A stretch of DNA of 64,000 nt from Echinometra lucunter (taxonomy: Eukaryota > Echinodermata > Echinoidea > Camarodonta > Echinometridae): NCBI GenBank assembly GCA_029962745.1, contig CM057157.1, positions 2,094,835 through 2,158,834 of the forward strand, written 5' to 3'. A program made the translations under genes and the position numbers. This document shows, in pieces, positions 1 to 13,500 of the stretch; the first letter of the stretch is position 1; every line of letters starts with the position of its first letter. The notes under the pieces are model-generated. The model worked only from the letters and a program-made list of their open reading frames with translations, was not told where the DNA came from and did not search any database.

Positions 1-113
1 AAATTTACACCGTCCTTGCTACAGTCGACCTTAAAGCTGGACACCCACTGATCCAAATCCTGACGACCTTGCGTTGCCAATCCGGTGATGCGGTAAAGAG
101 TTAACAGATCAAC
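1..113 (-). CDS. Gene B: F5/8 type C (discoidin) domain, second exon (cut by window edge)
   Basis: This exon starts at 113 in phase 0 after ATCCCCAAG and runs off the left edge. It encodes VDLLTLYRITGLATQGRQDL and then DQWVSSFKVDCSKDGVN. This is the conserved core of coagulation factor 5/8 type C domains (ITG.ATQGR.D..QWV.SF.V..S.DG). It joins the 6.1-kb exon exactly at the usual QWIQVDL position. Confidence 0.8.
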
Positions 114-3100
114 CTTGGGGATAAACAGATTATAATGGTCATTTTCAAAAGAAACCACTTTCAACAAACCTCTTTGTGTTTTTTGTTATCCAGCCACCAC
201 CATGCATTACATTACTTTGTTACTGATTTTTTCTTATGTGTTTTTCAGAGGATAAAAGAGGCTTTTTTTTATTTGATGTTATTTTCAGCATTTATATGGC
301 CCCTAATTTCCGTTAAAACGCGTATATTCCTTCATAATAAGCACAATAAACCGAAAAATTTATTTATTGTAAATTTGTGGGGAGCACAGTGGATAAAATG
401 TTTTCAGACTTCGGAGGAGCCTGAGTCATTATTGTCCCAGGCAGAGATCCGCCAAACAATCAATTGATTGTTTGTACATATCAACGGATAATCTTAATCC
501 TGGTCTCGTGTGGTAAATTTCATACCAGAGTACATGATGTACGTGATGTGGTAAGGACTCGAATCTTATCTTTCTCATTTTTTTCCTTTTTGTCTGTTTC
601 TTTGATGTCATGACTAATTTTCAGTGGCCGCAACTGTTCTTGTGTAAAGGTACATTGGCCGGATAGTTTATTTTTCTTATACAAGTCCTTCATTGTTTCA
701 GAAATTGCTAGCAGAAGTTTTAAATAAAAATCAGTACCTGGAACAAAATGTGGTGAATCTAAGAAAAAAAAATGTCACTGTAATTTATGTTGTTATATGA
801 ATACACTGATACATGTATATGTCCACTTGGCTTTCTTCATTCTCTAATACATGACATATAAGAGACCAATAGTGATCTACCAAATGTGTCAAGAATGGTC
901 GGAAATTGTTTATGCTTTTCATCTAAATGATGAGTCCCATTCTAATCATGCTCATTTCAAGACATAAAGATAAACTGAAATTGAATTGAACAAAAAATTG
1001 AAATGGGTTTAAAAAAAAACATCATTTTCTATCATTCTAATCCCTTTATTTTTTTTTAATCATCTAGACTACCACTTGTCCAGATTTACGTAATCATTTA
1101 CGTAATCATTAGGCCTATCAAGTTCCCTATTCATGTTTACATTCGTTCGTTCGTTCGTTCGTTCGTTCGTTTATTTCATCTCTAAAAACAATGACAAATG
1201 TGTTTACAAGCAAGTATATCATATAAACATTCATTTTTGAAAAAATCATACGATATTTGAATGTCAATTGAGCCTATATTACAATGCATGAAATGAAAGA
1301 GGAGAACTTAAATAAAGCCAAAGAGGGCCTTGTTAAAACAAGTCTCCTTAAGTATAAATTGATATTTGGAGGCCATTTGGTATATAAAAATCGACATAAG
1401 AGCTAATCAGAAAAAAAAAAAAACTAGGACAAGGGAACAAACCAAAACTAAAACAAACAAGAAAGGAAGTAAATTTTAAGAGTGGTAACAAAGTTGCTTA
1501 ATAATTTACTTTGAAGTAAAGTGTAGTTTTTAGTTTTCTTTTGAAAAGGGAGAGACAACTGCATGAATGAACAGATTTTTGTAGTGAATTCCATACGGTC
1601 GGGAAACTAAAACGAACTGCCCGTTGTAAATAAGTTTTTCCCACTTTCCATAGCATAGCATAGGTGAAATAAAGTACTGGTGCGTGTATTATGCATTACA
1701 CGATTAATATCAAACATTTTAGTAATATTGTTAGGTAATTTATTTTTAAATTTAAAAAAAAATCCTAGTAATGCAACCTGGTATCGAAAAAGATCAAATA
1801 TATTCGTGGTATTCAGTTGCGAAAGATGGGAGCTGAGGGTGACATATAATCACTACTAGTACATATACGAATGTCTCTTGTTTGTAATTTAAAAAGGACG
1901 TCTAATTTTGATCTACTACAATTACCCCATACAGTAATACAGTACAAGATATATGATAAAATTAAGGCATTATATAATGAAAATAAGGTTGAACAAGGAA
2001 GAAAGTTTCTTAATTTATACATAATCCCAATACATCTTGATATTTTGGCACTTATATAGTTAGTATGAGTATTCCAATTCAAATTTTCGTCTACTTGAAC
2101 TCCTAGGAAGCAGACGGACTTCGGCTTAGATAATTGAGTAGAATCAATACTTAACATAAGATCACTGCATATTTTACTAGCATTAGACAACTTGTTATGA
2201 AATGAAATAAATGATGATTTAGTTAAGTTAATCAGTAACTTATTAGCTTTAAACCACTTAGATACTTGTAGCAATTCGGAATTAATATTTACATTTACAT
2301 CTTTCAAATCGGGTTGAGTGTAAAACAATGTAGTGTAATCTGCATATGAAATCGAATTTGCTTGATGATAATACAATGTCGTTAGCATAAATAAGAAATA
2401 ACAAGGGGCCTAATATAGAACCCTGAGGGACCCCATGTTTAACCAAACTATAAGTGGAAGAAATATTGTCAAACACTGTAAATTGATAACGATTACATAA
2501 ATAGTTTTTGAACCAGAGAAATGGGATTCCACGTACACCATAATATTGTAATTTATGTAACGAAATGTTGTGATTCACTATATCGAACGCCTTTGAAAGG
2601 CCAACGAATATACCTATCCAAAAATTGTTATCATTTAATGCAGATACAACTTTATCTTGTAAATTTATAAGAGCATGACACCTTGAATGATTACTCCTAA
2701 ATCCATACTGACTGTCAGTTAATATTCTATTAGACAAAAGAAATGAATACAAGCAATTATATATGCATTTTTCTAATGTTTTTGAAAAGCTTGGCAATAT
2801 TGAACTATAGGTCTGTAGTTTTTCCATAAGTGGGGGGTCATCTTTCTTAAAAACTCGTATAATTTTGGCAATTTTTAGCTTGTCTTAAACACTACCTGAT
2901 ATTATTGACAAATTAAATCGATAGCACAAAGGTTTTAAAAAAGAATATATGATTTTTTTTAAACAATATTAATATTTATTCATAAAATGCGTGTTAAATT
3001 CATCGGCAATGCACTGTGGGTTATCGATTTTCTTGTCACTGTATAAAATATATTGCGGTAAGTTCTGTTTAGGCTTAAACAGGAGTTTGTTTATGATGGA

Positions 3101-6100
3101 CCAAGTCCATGAATTACCTTTCTTGAGCAATTTAGTTATTTCAAGAATTTCAGTTTCAGTAACTGGTTTGAAAACACTGAATTTGCGAAAGATTTACTAA
3201 GGTATTCCTTAAATTTAGCATTTAGAATATTGGTACAACAGATTATAAAATGCGTGTTAAATTCATCGGCAATGCACTGTGGGTTATCGATTTTCTTGTC
3301 ACTGTATAAAATATATTGCGGTAAGTTCTGTTTAGGCTTAAACAGGAGTTTGTTTATGATGGACCAAGTACCCTTCCCATTGTTTTTTGTTTCATTAATC
3401 TATCACAAAAATAATTCTTTTTCGCATGACGTAATATATTGTTAGTCCTATTTCTACATTTTTTGTACTTTGCTTCATTGGAAGTTGTTCGATTATGCAA
3501 AAATCATTCCTCCAACTTAATATCTATATGTATATCTATTCTTTATTGGTTTTTTTCCTCTAATTTTTATCCGTTGTCTGCTACAACGTTTTTGCTTCGT
3601 TTCGTTTGCTTGCTATCTCTTTCCTATATTTTGCCCCTGCCCCTCCCCGAAAATGTCGTGTGGAAATCAAGGAGGGATCCCGTGAAAAGAAGGACTTGTA
3701 ATGTGGATCCCTCAGATAATTTCAAACATAGCTTATAATTTTTAAAAAATATGAATAAAATTATATCTACAAAAGACGAAAGGTGTAGCTTTTCTATTTT
3801 ATCTGAATTTTGTTGTATATACAATAGCAAATTGTAGATTCGCAATTTAAAGACTTAAGTGTTACGACTGTTATCTCAGTTGCAAAAGCGAAAAGGATAT
3901 AAGAAGAATGACATACATAAGAAAAGAAAATCAGAATATATAAACTGTACAAAAGCATGAGAAAACTGAGGAATAGAGTATAAGTATGGGAGTGTGGTTT
4001 AAAAGGATTATTGTGCTCAACAATTTTTTCTATTCCATTTAACTTATCTGCACATGAAATGCTAATCTTTGAAAGGTCTTGTATCCAAGGAAAAGGTACG
4101 CAGGACAAAAATCCAAGATAGCCCTGAAAATCACATTTTTGCCATAACTCTGCATCATCTGAGGTTTTGTTTAAACTTGATTTGGTGTCATATCCTATGT
4201 TGATTGGTAAGTCAATCTGTTTATGCAACAAGAAGTACTGTCAAACCTGTAGAATTTACTCTATTTGCATGGGGGGGGGGGGGGGGGGGGGTGATTCTAA
4301 GGCCCCGGCCTTTAGACAATTTTCGCGGCGCAATTAGATCCAATACATTTTCACACCACGTCACTTTATCACTTTTTCCTTTCAAGTCTTATGCATTGTT
4401 TATACCAAGTTTAAACCGAGTCATGTAATCTTTTGTGTCCTCATGTAAGCCCCAAATTTAGAATATCTGAGTTTTGTGTACAAAACGAATGGAAAACTGC
4501 ATTTCCTTTCTCCTTTATCACCAGAAATTTTACTTTTAAGTTGTTATTACCACCTATTCTAACCGAACAATGGTCCACATAATACCCCGAAACAGCAAAA
4601 TTAAAGAAAAAATAATAAAAAAGCTGAAAGTCAAAAACATTCACAAGATGTTTACAAGCAAAAGAATACATAAGAATTGAAATCATTTTCTTTTTTTTTC
4701 TTTTTTTCTCATATTTGCGTATGTCCATGTTTTGATCTAAGTTGTCCTGCGATATCTGTCTCAGAAATTTTGCACAGACTTCTAAAATCGCGTCAAGAAT
4801 ACAAAGCAATCATTATTTTGTGTGAATCTTTTTTTTTTTCATTTCATATTCTCAAATATATTTCGAGTGATAATTAAGTTATGAAAGTTTACTGAGATGA
4901 AAGTTCTTTTGTAAATGTAATAAATATCATTATGAAAAAAATGAAAGTGATTTCAATGCTGATGTATTCAACTGTTTTTTTATTAATACCTTATGTATAT
5001 TTTTGTTTTAAACTTGAACTCTTGTTATTGTTTCATGAAGTTTGTTGTTCCAGGGTATTGTCTGGACTACGATTCGGTTAGAATAGGTGATAATAACAGC
5101 TTAAAAGAAAATATTGTTCTTCTATTTTTTTTATAAAGAGGGGACCATGTCACTTTTAACGGTGATTGACTGGGAGGTGATAATACAGGCCGCCCCTCCT
5201 ATCCCAGTGTGCCCCCCCCCCTCTCCGATGGACACCCATGAGCAGAGGTGATAGCCTATAGTTGGTTCTATGTGCACATGCGTTTAAAGTTGAACTTAAT
5301 TTTAAAAATACTTCTAGAAAAATGAAAACTACTGTTTTTTTAATAGGGCAGCCAACAAATTATGGTGCGCTCGCCATGCTCGCCCTGCACTCTGCTCATG
5401 CTCATGCGATACTCGCATAGATCGATTGAAACTCGCCGTACTCGATCTTAAGTCGTGCTTATCTCGTGGGCAACTCAGCATGACTCCCAGCACAATCGCC
5501 GTGCTCGCACTCGACTCTTGGAAGCTCGAATAGCACTCGCGTATCCTTGAAGGTGGCGAGTTATTACGAGTTATAAAGAGTGCCGTGCGAGTTTTTTACG
5601 AGTGATGCGAGTATTACGAGTTTAAGCGAGTTTAAGCGAGCGCAGCTCGAGTTACGAGGAGTCAGTGAAAATTTTCAAACTGTTCAAACATTTTGGAACT
5701 GCTCGCGACTTAAGGGAGAGCAGCGCGGAGCTGCAACGAGGTTGGCCGAGCCGTGTCGAGTTATCGCGAGTTATCCCGAGTTACAAGAAGAGTTTTACGC
5801 GAGTTATTGCGAGTACCTCTTTAAGGCAACTCGCAAAACTCGCCATAACTCGCCAATATAACTCGGCTAAGTGGGAAGCTTACATTACACACGAGAGAAA
5901 TGAATCCTCATTGTAATAATCATTCAAGTTGGTCTTTAGAATGATAGGACCTTCTTAGCCGAGTTGAGAGGTAGTGGCCATATTTGTGATTTTTTTTTTT
6001 CAAATTCCTTCCCACCGCTACTAAATGACCCCTCGTTTAAGCCGGGCCTACAAAGCTCATATTGTAAGGCATCCGAAAATGGCGTGTAAATGGGCCTTAC

Positions 6101-8585
6101 GTCACCTGTATCCACTGGCAGAGGTTATTATATCTGGAGTTCCATGCTCCACTCAGGTCGTTTGTTCGGACGTGGTTTAGGCGTGCTCTCTTGGGGCCAT
6201 GATCAGGATCCCATTCACTGGACGCTAAAAGACTGGAATCAGGAATGAGCCCGCTTTCCATGCCTAGAGGAAAAACTTTTGTGAATGAAGGAAAGGAGAA
6301 TGAAAAAAAAAATGAAAATGGAGGAATAGAATAAGATAACACAGAAGAAGAAGATTAAAAAGAAAAGAAAAATGATTAGAGGAGAAAAATTGACATGGAG
6401 AAACTGAAGAAGAAGAAGAAGAAGAAGAAGAAGAAGAAGAAAAGAAAAAAAAAACATAAGAAAAAACAAAAGATGAAGACGAAGAAGGAGGAAGAGGAGA
6501 TCAAGGAGATCAAGAAGAAAGAGAAGAAGAACAACAACAACAAGGATAAATGAAGAAGAAGGAGGAAATGGAGGAAGACAGCTCTCGTGAATAAACATGG
6601 GTATTGGCGTAACCTATCTTACCCTTGAAGTATTCCTCAGCTCCTTTGATTATTTTTGTGTTGTTTCATCATAGTATTCAACAAAATACTTAATATTTCA
6701 TCAGTAGAATGCCATCATACGTTATATTTCATGTTTTAATTCCTAAATGATTAAAGCGTGTATACCTGCCACCAGGGAAAAGGAGTTGATTATTTTAGAT
6801 ACATTGTGACAAAAAGCATGTTTGAAGGTGATTATGAGCGATGGGCCTTCTTTTTCATACGGTCGGGGGGGGGGGGGGTAACCGCCCAAAGCGGTATAAT
6901 AAGCAATGATAAAATCAATACATCTTTCAATGATGCATTAACACCCCCCTCTTCACTTGAATGATTAACAATTTTATTCAACAAATAACGAACAAGGAAA
7001 AACAGCTGAATTCATCAGTTGAAGCAGGCGAATAAACAGTGAGTCCTGAATAATGAAAAGGTTTTCGATTGCAACATCATGGATTTCTATATTTACCAAG
7101 TTGAGTTCTATTGAAATTTGTCATGGACCTAGGAGATGGTGATATGAACGGCGGAGACTTTGTCGAAACCATGCTTGAGCCACTTGTTACTGTAGCTTCT
7201 TCAGGTTGAGATGGATAAAAATAAGAGAATGACAAAAATGAAATTAGTGCAAGAACTGCCTTATTACGATTTGAATTATATTTTAGATAAGTTCCAGAGA
7301 CAAATAAAGAGAGAGAACATTGTCCAGGAAACAAAAAAAAATCTGTTTTTTAAGACAAAAAAATTAATACTAAAAATTGAACTCTTCTTCCCCTCACCAA
7401 TTCCGTACGGCACAGTGTCGAGAAATTAAGCATAGCACTGAAACAGTAATTTCAAAATGATAAAAATAAAAACTGCAGTGCATGTATCCAAGGAAGGCAT
7501 AAATGGTAAATGATCACTGAATTAGTGTTCAGATAATTGCATTTTTCTTAATATCTGTTTAAATATGATAATTATTTTGGACATTGCTATCCATGCTAAT
7601 AGTTTCATAAACCAACCTTTACTGAGCCTATTATGATAAGGGCTGGGCGTTGATTAATCCCTTACACTATACCATATTAAAATTTCTTAAAGTAATTACA
7701 TTAAAAACTGTGTATGTTTCGCGTTTCATTTTAGGATTCTTAATACAAAATAGCCAGTTTTACTAACTCCCAAGATTTAGATACAAATATTCTGACCATA
7801 ATTTGATTTGAGCATGGCCTACAAAGGAATATAAATAAAAATATTTTGCTTAATATTTTCATTTGCGTTTTTGTTAAGCAATGCACAATTTACTTTTGAT
7901 GTGCAAGTATGCTCACTCATACATCATGTACCATATATGCAACGATTTAAAGCAAAAAGTAATGTATTTTATGCTTCTTACCTTGTTCACAAAATTTCCC
8001 ATAAAATCCAGAAGAACAATGGCACTGGTAGCCTTGCATGGATTCTTCACACCATCCGTTTTCACAGTCATTTCTGTCACAGGCTGGGGAACAGGTATCG
8101 TTAGTCAGAATGTTCGTTATTTTGAAGGTTCGTTTATTCCGGAGGTTCGTTAATCCGTATGGTCGTGTTTCCGAAGGTTCGTTAGTCCGAAAATGAAAAA
8201 AAAAAAGTCGTTATTCCGAAGATTCGTTGGTCCGAAAATGAAAGAAGGTTCGTTAGCTCGTTATTTATTTTTTGGAATAACGAACCTTATATCATTTTTG
8301 GACTATTGAACCTATGTAATAACAAACCCTATTTCATTTTTGGATAAACGAACCTTCGAAATAACGAACCTTATTTTATTTTCGGACTGACGAACCTTTG
8401 GACTAACGAATAACGCAACAAAAATATTCAGATTAACGATACTTTTTCTTTTCGGACCAACGAACATCTAGGTATCCGCAATTTGCGTGTTATGGAATAA
8501 CGAACCTTCGGAATAACAAACAGCTTACCAGGTAGTGTGTGTGTGTGTGTGTGTGGGGGGGGGTGTGTGAGGGTGTGGTGTGTGT

Positions 8586-8637
<52 letters not shown>

Positions 8638-9960
8638 GTGACTGAAGAAAGAGGCGGCGGGACGTTGCGAGTATGTTCACTCTGCCTTTATTATGCCGAG
8701 CTTTCGACCCTGTGACAGGTCTCCTCGGGGCTTCAGATACAAAACAAAAATTAACCAATTGCAAGCATGCAACAAAACAACGAAATGCAAACAGCATTTT
8801 AACACAAATACAAACGTAAATAACAGAAAAAGGTGTTTAGCAATTACACAGTCTTTTTAAGTTTCAGTTGAATTAAAATGTTAAATGTTAAAGTGATAAA
8901 TAAAAGTGAAGAGACGAACGGAAAGTGTAAATAAGATAACCCAAAGAGTATAATCATAACAATACTAACGAGTTACCTGGATTTTGGCAGTAGGGAGGAG
9001 CTGGGTTTGTAAGTGAGGTGTCTTAGCCGTGTGTTGTTTAGCGAATGAACGTGGCGAGGGGTTATGTTTTGAAAGAGGTGGCAGAGGCACCGAACTCTAT
9101 TGGTGGGCAGTAGGGTGTGGAGGGGTGATTAAGAGCGCCGAACTTTAATGGCGCCATGGATTGGGGAAGGGGGGGGGGGGGGGGGGCTTGTAAGATTGTG
9201 CCACCGATCTAAAACTTGTTTACGTCTACACCCGTGCGCGTGTAGAAACATGCCTGGAAATAATTGTATGGACATATATGTATATAAGACAGATTAAAAC
9301 GCATGACACATGCGTTAATATACATTTGCTAATACATATAATTAAACATTTATATACATAGTAGGGATCAAGACGAAACATGCCTGGAAAGAATTGTGTG
9401 GACATATATGTATATGCAAAGACAGATTAAAGTACACATCACACATGCGTTGACATAATTGCTAATACACAGAATTAAACCTTTATAGTTATACATTGTA
9501 GGGATTAAGGTGGGGGGGGGGGGGGGGACTTTGGGATGGGCCTGAGAGGGTTAAGGGTTTGCGTTGATTCCGTGTGAACGTAAGGTGTGTAGTTTGGAGA
9601 TCCAGTAGGACTGGCGCTTCAGTATGATGTGGGGTTCTTTTTTTCTTGATCAGTTCTATGCCTGTGATTTTTACGTTGTGAAGTGAATGGTTTGGTAAAT
9701 TGAAGTGTGCGGTAGGATTTTGTGGTTTGGCGAGTCGTGGTTGATTATTTCAGAGCGTGTGTTGTTCAAGCGGGTACAGAGGGATGCTTGGATCTTTCCT
9801 ACATACTGCAGTCCGCATTCACTGTGATTAAATATCATCCAGGAAGATTTGCAGTCAATATAGTCTGTTATGAAATGAGTTTTCTTTGTGGATGTGCTTA
9901 TGAACGTGTTGGTTTCTTGGATGTGTTGGTGCAAGATTCATTTTTTGATTTTCACATTAT

Positions 9961-10029
<69 letters not shown>

Positions 10030-10467
10030 CTGAACTATGAAAAATGTCCTTCTATAACAATTGTTTATTGTTATGATTACTTTTCCTGTAAAAAAACACT
10101 CTTGCTTACCATTCCCACTTTGACAAGAAATATCATTGTTACTTGATATCATTAAAAATTTGAGAAAACCTCCTCGTGTTGTGTTGAGTTCTACAGATTA
10201 ACAATCTCACGGGACTAAACACAAAAGACTTCCTTCCTACTTAAGCTAGGGACTGATCCTGTCATAAAACACAAGACAGTCTAATTAATTTTATCGTTTT
10301 CAAAATTGTATGTTACTGATTCTGTCATACATATACTTGTATAATATAGTCATGTTAAAATGTCATAGGCTCACTTCACCTGAAGAGAATAAAACGAAAG
10401 CGCTTGTGAGTAAAAATCCTGCTCGTTTTTCGTGTATCCTGCATGATGTTGTGAACTCCTTTCCTTT

Positions 10468-10521
<54 letters not shown>

Positions 10522-13500
10522 TATTCATATTTTGGATCAGAAATTTATCCTTCTGTGACAGGCTTAAGACCTTCACGTGATCAGATGTATTTTCATTTTT
10601 TTTTGCATAATGTCGCCTGCATGCCATATTATTTGGAAAGTGACGTCACAATACGCGAAATCCATAACATGTATAATACAAGACATGGACACCCACAAAA
10701 ATTCGACTTGAGGTCTGGCGACAGCGGAACTTGAAAATGTTTGCGAGCAAATATAGGCCGTAATGTATGGATACCTTTTCAGTTAATGAACAGTTATTGA
10801 CTTGACCTATAAGTATTTAGGTCAAGCAGTTGACTTGACTGAAGTCATCAGTAGCTCGTATTTGGTAACCCAGGGATATCGTTTCCCTTTGAGTATATCA
10901 AACAGGCATGCATTGTATTAGCTCTTAAAAATTGTGAAGTTCCGTTGTCTACTGAGTTCTGCCGACTTGAGGTGGCCAGACCTGAAGTCGATGTTCATGT
11001 GGGTATTTCCACTGCTGCATACATATACAGTTAGAAATAGAAAGAAACCCCCTCATGGTGTGTTTTGCTTTCCAGCTACGAATTATTCTATTTCGCCTTT
11101 TCCATTATCAACATCACTGTTGTTGCTATCGTTGCTTTTTTGACTGCAAGTGTTATTGTCATATTCATTATCATCATTATTACCATTAATATTATTATCA
11201 TTATGATTATAATTATTATTATTATAATTATTATTAGTAGTAGTGCTATTATTATTATTATTATTACTATTATTATTATTATTATTATTATAAATTTTTA
11301 AGAGTTGCAAAACGATTTCAAAAAGATTTATACACGCCTGATATCCCTTTTATCTTTTGTTTTGGTCGTTTTGGTCGCTATTATGACGAAACAATAAAAT
11401 CGTTTACATCTCCAGCAGGAATTTGGCGCGTTTCCGAATGCGCGCCACTTTTGCACACGGAGCGCAAACATACGCTTATGGAGGCGCGTGGAGATCGAAA
11501 TTGAGTCATTCTCTCGTGGCTTTTTGTCGGAGCAAGACGTGTGGATTGGGACAATCAAAAATCCCCACCACCATCCCCAATACCACCGCCTGTGTAGTGC
11601 ATGTATCAGGTTTTTGCAAGCACAAAGTATTTGTACCAATGGTTCTGGATGTGCAATGAATAAGTTGTTACTTGTATGTTAATGGTGGCATTTCATGGAT
11701 TAGAAAGCGGTTAGATGCACGTGGAATAAAGGCAATGCTTGGAGGTTTTAACAATCGAAGATATAGTGTACAATGGGAATTCAGTTTAACGATATTTGAT
11801 ATATATATTAACAAGTTTGAAGTATTATAGTTGAGAAAGATTATTTGTCCCAGCTCTTTATACAATAAGGTGTTTGTTGGTTACCTATGTTTTTTAACCA
11901 GATAGTGACATTCTTGATGTAACAGGGTAACTCGATGGTACTAAGAACCTACTTATTTATCGAATATTCATTGTTTATCCAATGGTTTTAGAGTATACAG
12001 TGGTCGTGGTTCATGCAATTTTTTTTGATAAATACACGATAATTCTCGGATGTGGAGCAAAATGCTTGGTTGCACTGAGTATCTGCGTTTTAAGAGTGGC
12101 TTCGCAGTCGTGGGCCGTGAGGGAATTTTGTCCCGTTGGGTTTTCGCCCTCACCTCATCCGATGGTAGGTCATGGTGTGACCTCGGGGAGGGGGGAGGGG
12201 AGGGTGCCTACACGTGCAATGGGTACATTTTATGCTATGACGTTGACGTGTTTTATACATTGCAATTGTTTCATGATATACGAATAAATTTTGTATTGGA
12301 GCCAGGTTGGTGACCTAGGCGGAATTTATCAATTTGGGCCTTCATCACACTTGCATATATTAGTAAGGAGTTATCTTAGCATTGGTAACACATGTAATTT
12401 CAGGAGCCTCGCTCGATTCTACATGCGGGGAGGCCGGAGTCCTGGGGGGAAGTGATTGGGCCGAGTTGTTAAGATGTTTGCTGGCATCGTTGAGGAGAGT
12501 TGGAATGGGTGGTGCACCCGGGTTGCATAAGAAACTTCCCCGTTTGATCGGGCATTCTTTGACGGCTAGCAAGGGGGATTCGTGGCAATGCGGGGGGGGG
12601 GGGGGGACATTCGTTTACGGGAGGGGGCTTCTAGCCGTGGTTTACCCTTCCCTGGCTACACACTTGGATTTCACATATTTTGATATTAAGGTTTTTGTAT
12701 GGGGTGGAGATTTCCTCATTCTTCACATAGATTCCAGCACTAGTTCTGTATCGGTGTATTGGTGTTGGTTATCCAAATCTTTGTGCAAGATATTTACAAT
12801 ACTGGCGTAAATTTATGTACTGCCATGGTAAAATGATAAATGATAAAATGATACATGTACCTGTAGAGAAGACAGTGGTCAATGGTAAATAAAAGCCACG
12901 AAAAATGCATAATTGGAATAGTCTGTCGCTTACTCATTTATCAGGCGTGAATAATAATAATTATTATTATTACTATTATTATTATTACTATTTTCATTCT
13001 TATCATTATTATTATTATTATTATTATTTTTATTGATATTATTCTCATTATCAATATCATAATTGTGATGATGCTGATGATTAGTGGTATTATTATCATT
13101 ATTATCACTGTTTTCAACTTGTGGTTATTGCATTTTATACACATCTTAACACAAAATTAATCATCATTTATCTTTATTGCCCTAATCCTTGTCCGTGGCT
13201 GTACTTTATAATCATAACATTAAAAGTCTAATTTGAGAGCATCCCTCTACTCAAAGAAAACTAAACAGGATTTCGAACTCTAGTCACAAAAGTACCCAAG
13301 GTGACAACAGATTCCTTTATTCCATTTGTCGACGGCTGCACTTTCTAGTTGTGAAAATGAGTCAAAGAGTAAACGAGGTATACCTCAACCTTCCCCATAT
13401 GGCACCGAACATGCTGAATGTCTCACTGTTTCACGCGGAAAAAAAGGAACTTTTAAAAAGCTTTTAATGACGATGCTTTGCACTTTGGAGGCTTATCGAG

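Larger units (their letters stand above)
1141..3500 (-). mobile_element. Dead CR1/L2-like non-LTR retrotransposon
   Basis: On the minus strand the order is: a segment before the RT domain (NNGKGTWSIINKLLFKPKQN, NPQCIADEFNTHF), then reverse transcriptase motifs (QYGFRSNHSR, LSKAFDIVNH, HGVPQGSILGPLLFLIYAND, YADYTTLF, ANKLLINLTK). It ends with a 3' region whose last unit is TTTTTAGAGATGAAATAAAC followed by a GAAC tandem tail. The catalytic Asp of motif A reads FVGLSKAFD (D to G), and the YADD box reads YADY, so the enzyme is inactive. There are frameshifts near 2,345-2,390 and 3,390. Confidence 0.75.
10030..13310. other. Gene B intron between cysteine module and EGF exon, no gene seen
   Basis: Microsatellites and unique sequence. 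A GC-richer, G-rich stretch at 12,100-12,700 carries a 142-codon plus-strand frame without a recognisable domain. Undetected phase 1-1 exons are possible. Confidence 0.35.

Noticed and set aside
10070..10155. Minus-strand SCQSGNG reading with a GTAAGC donor, possible small EGF exon
   Set aside because: No acceptor in the phase needed and too short to judge.
11083..11310. Poly-Asn and poly-Ile frames in ATT repeats
   Set aside because: Translations of a microsatellite, not genes.
12382..12810. 142-codon plus-strand frame, suspected retroelement RNase H
   Set aside because: Contains a translated G run, and no catalytic motif could be aligned.
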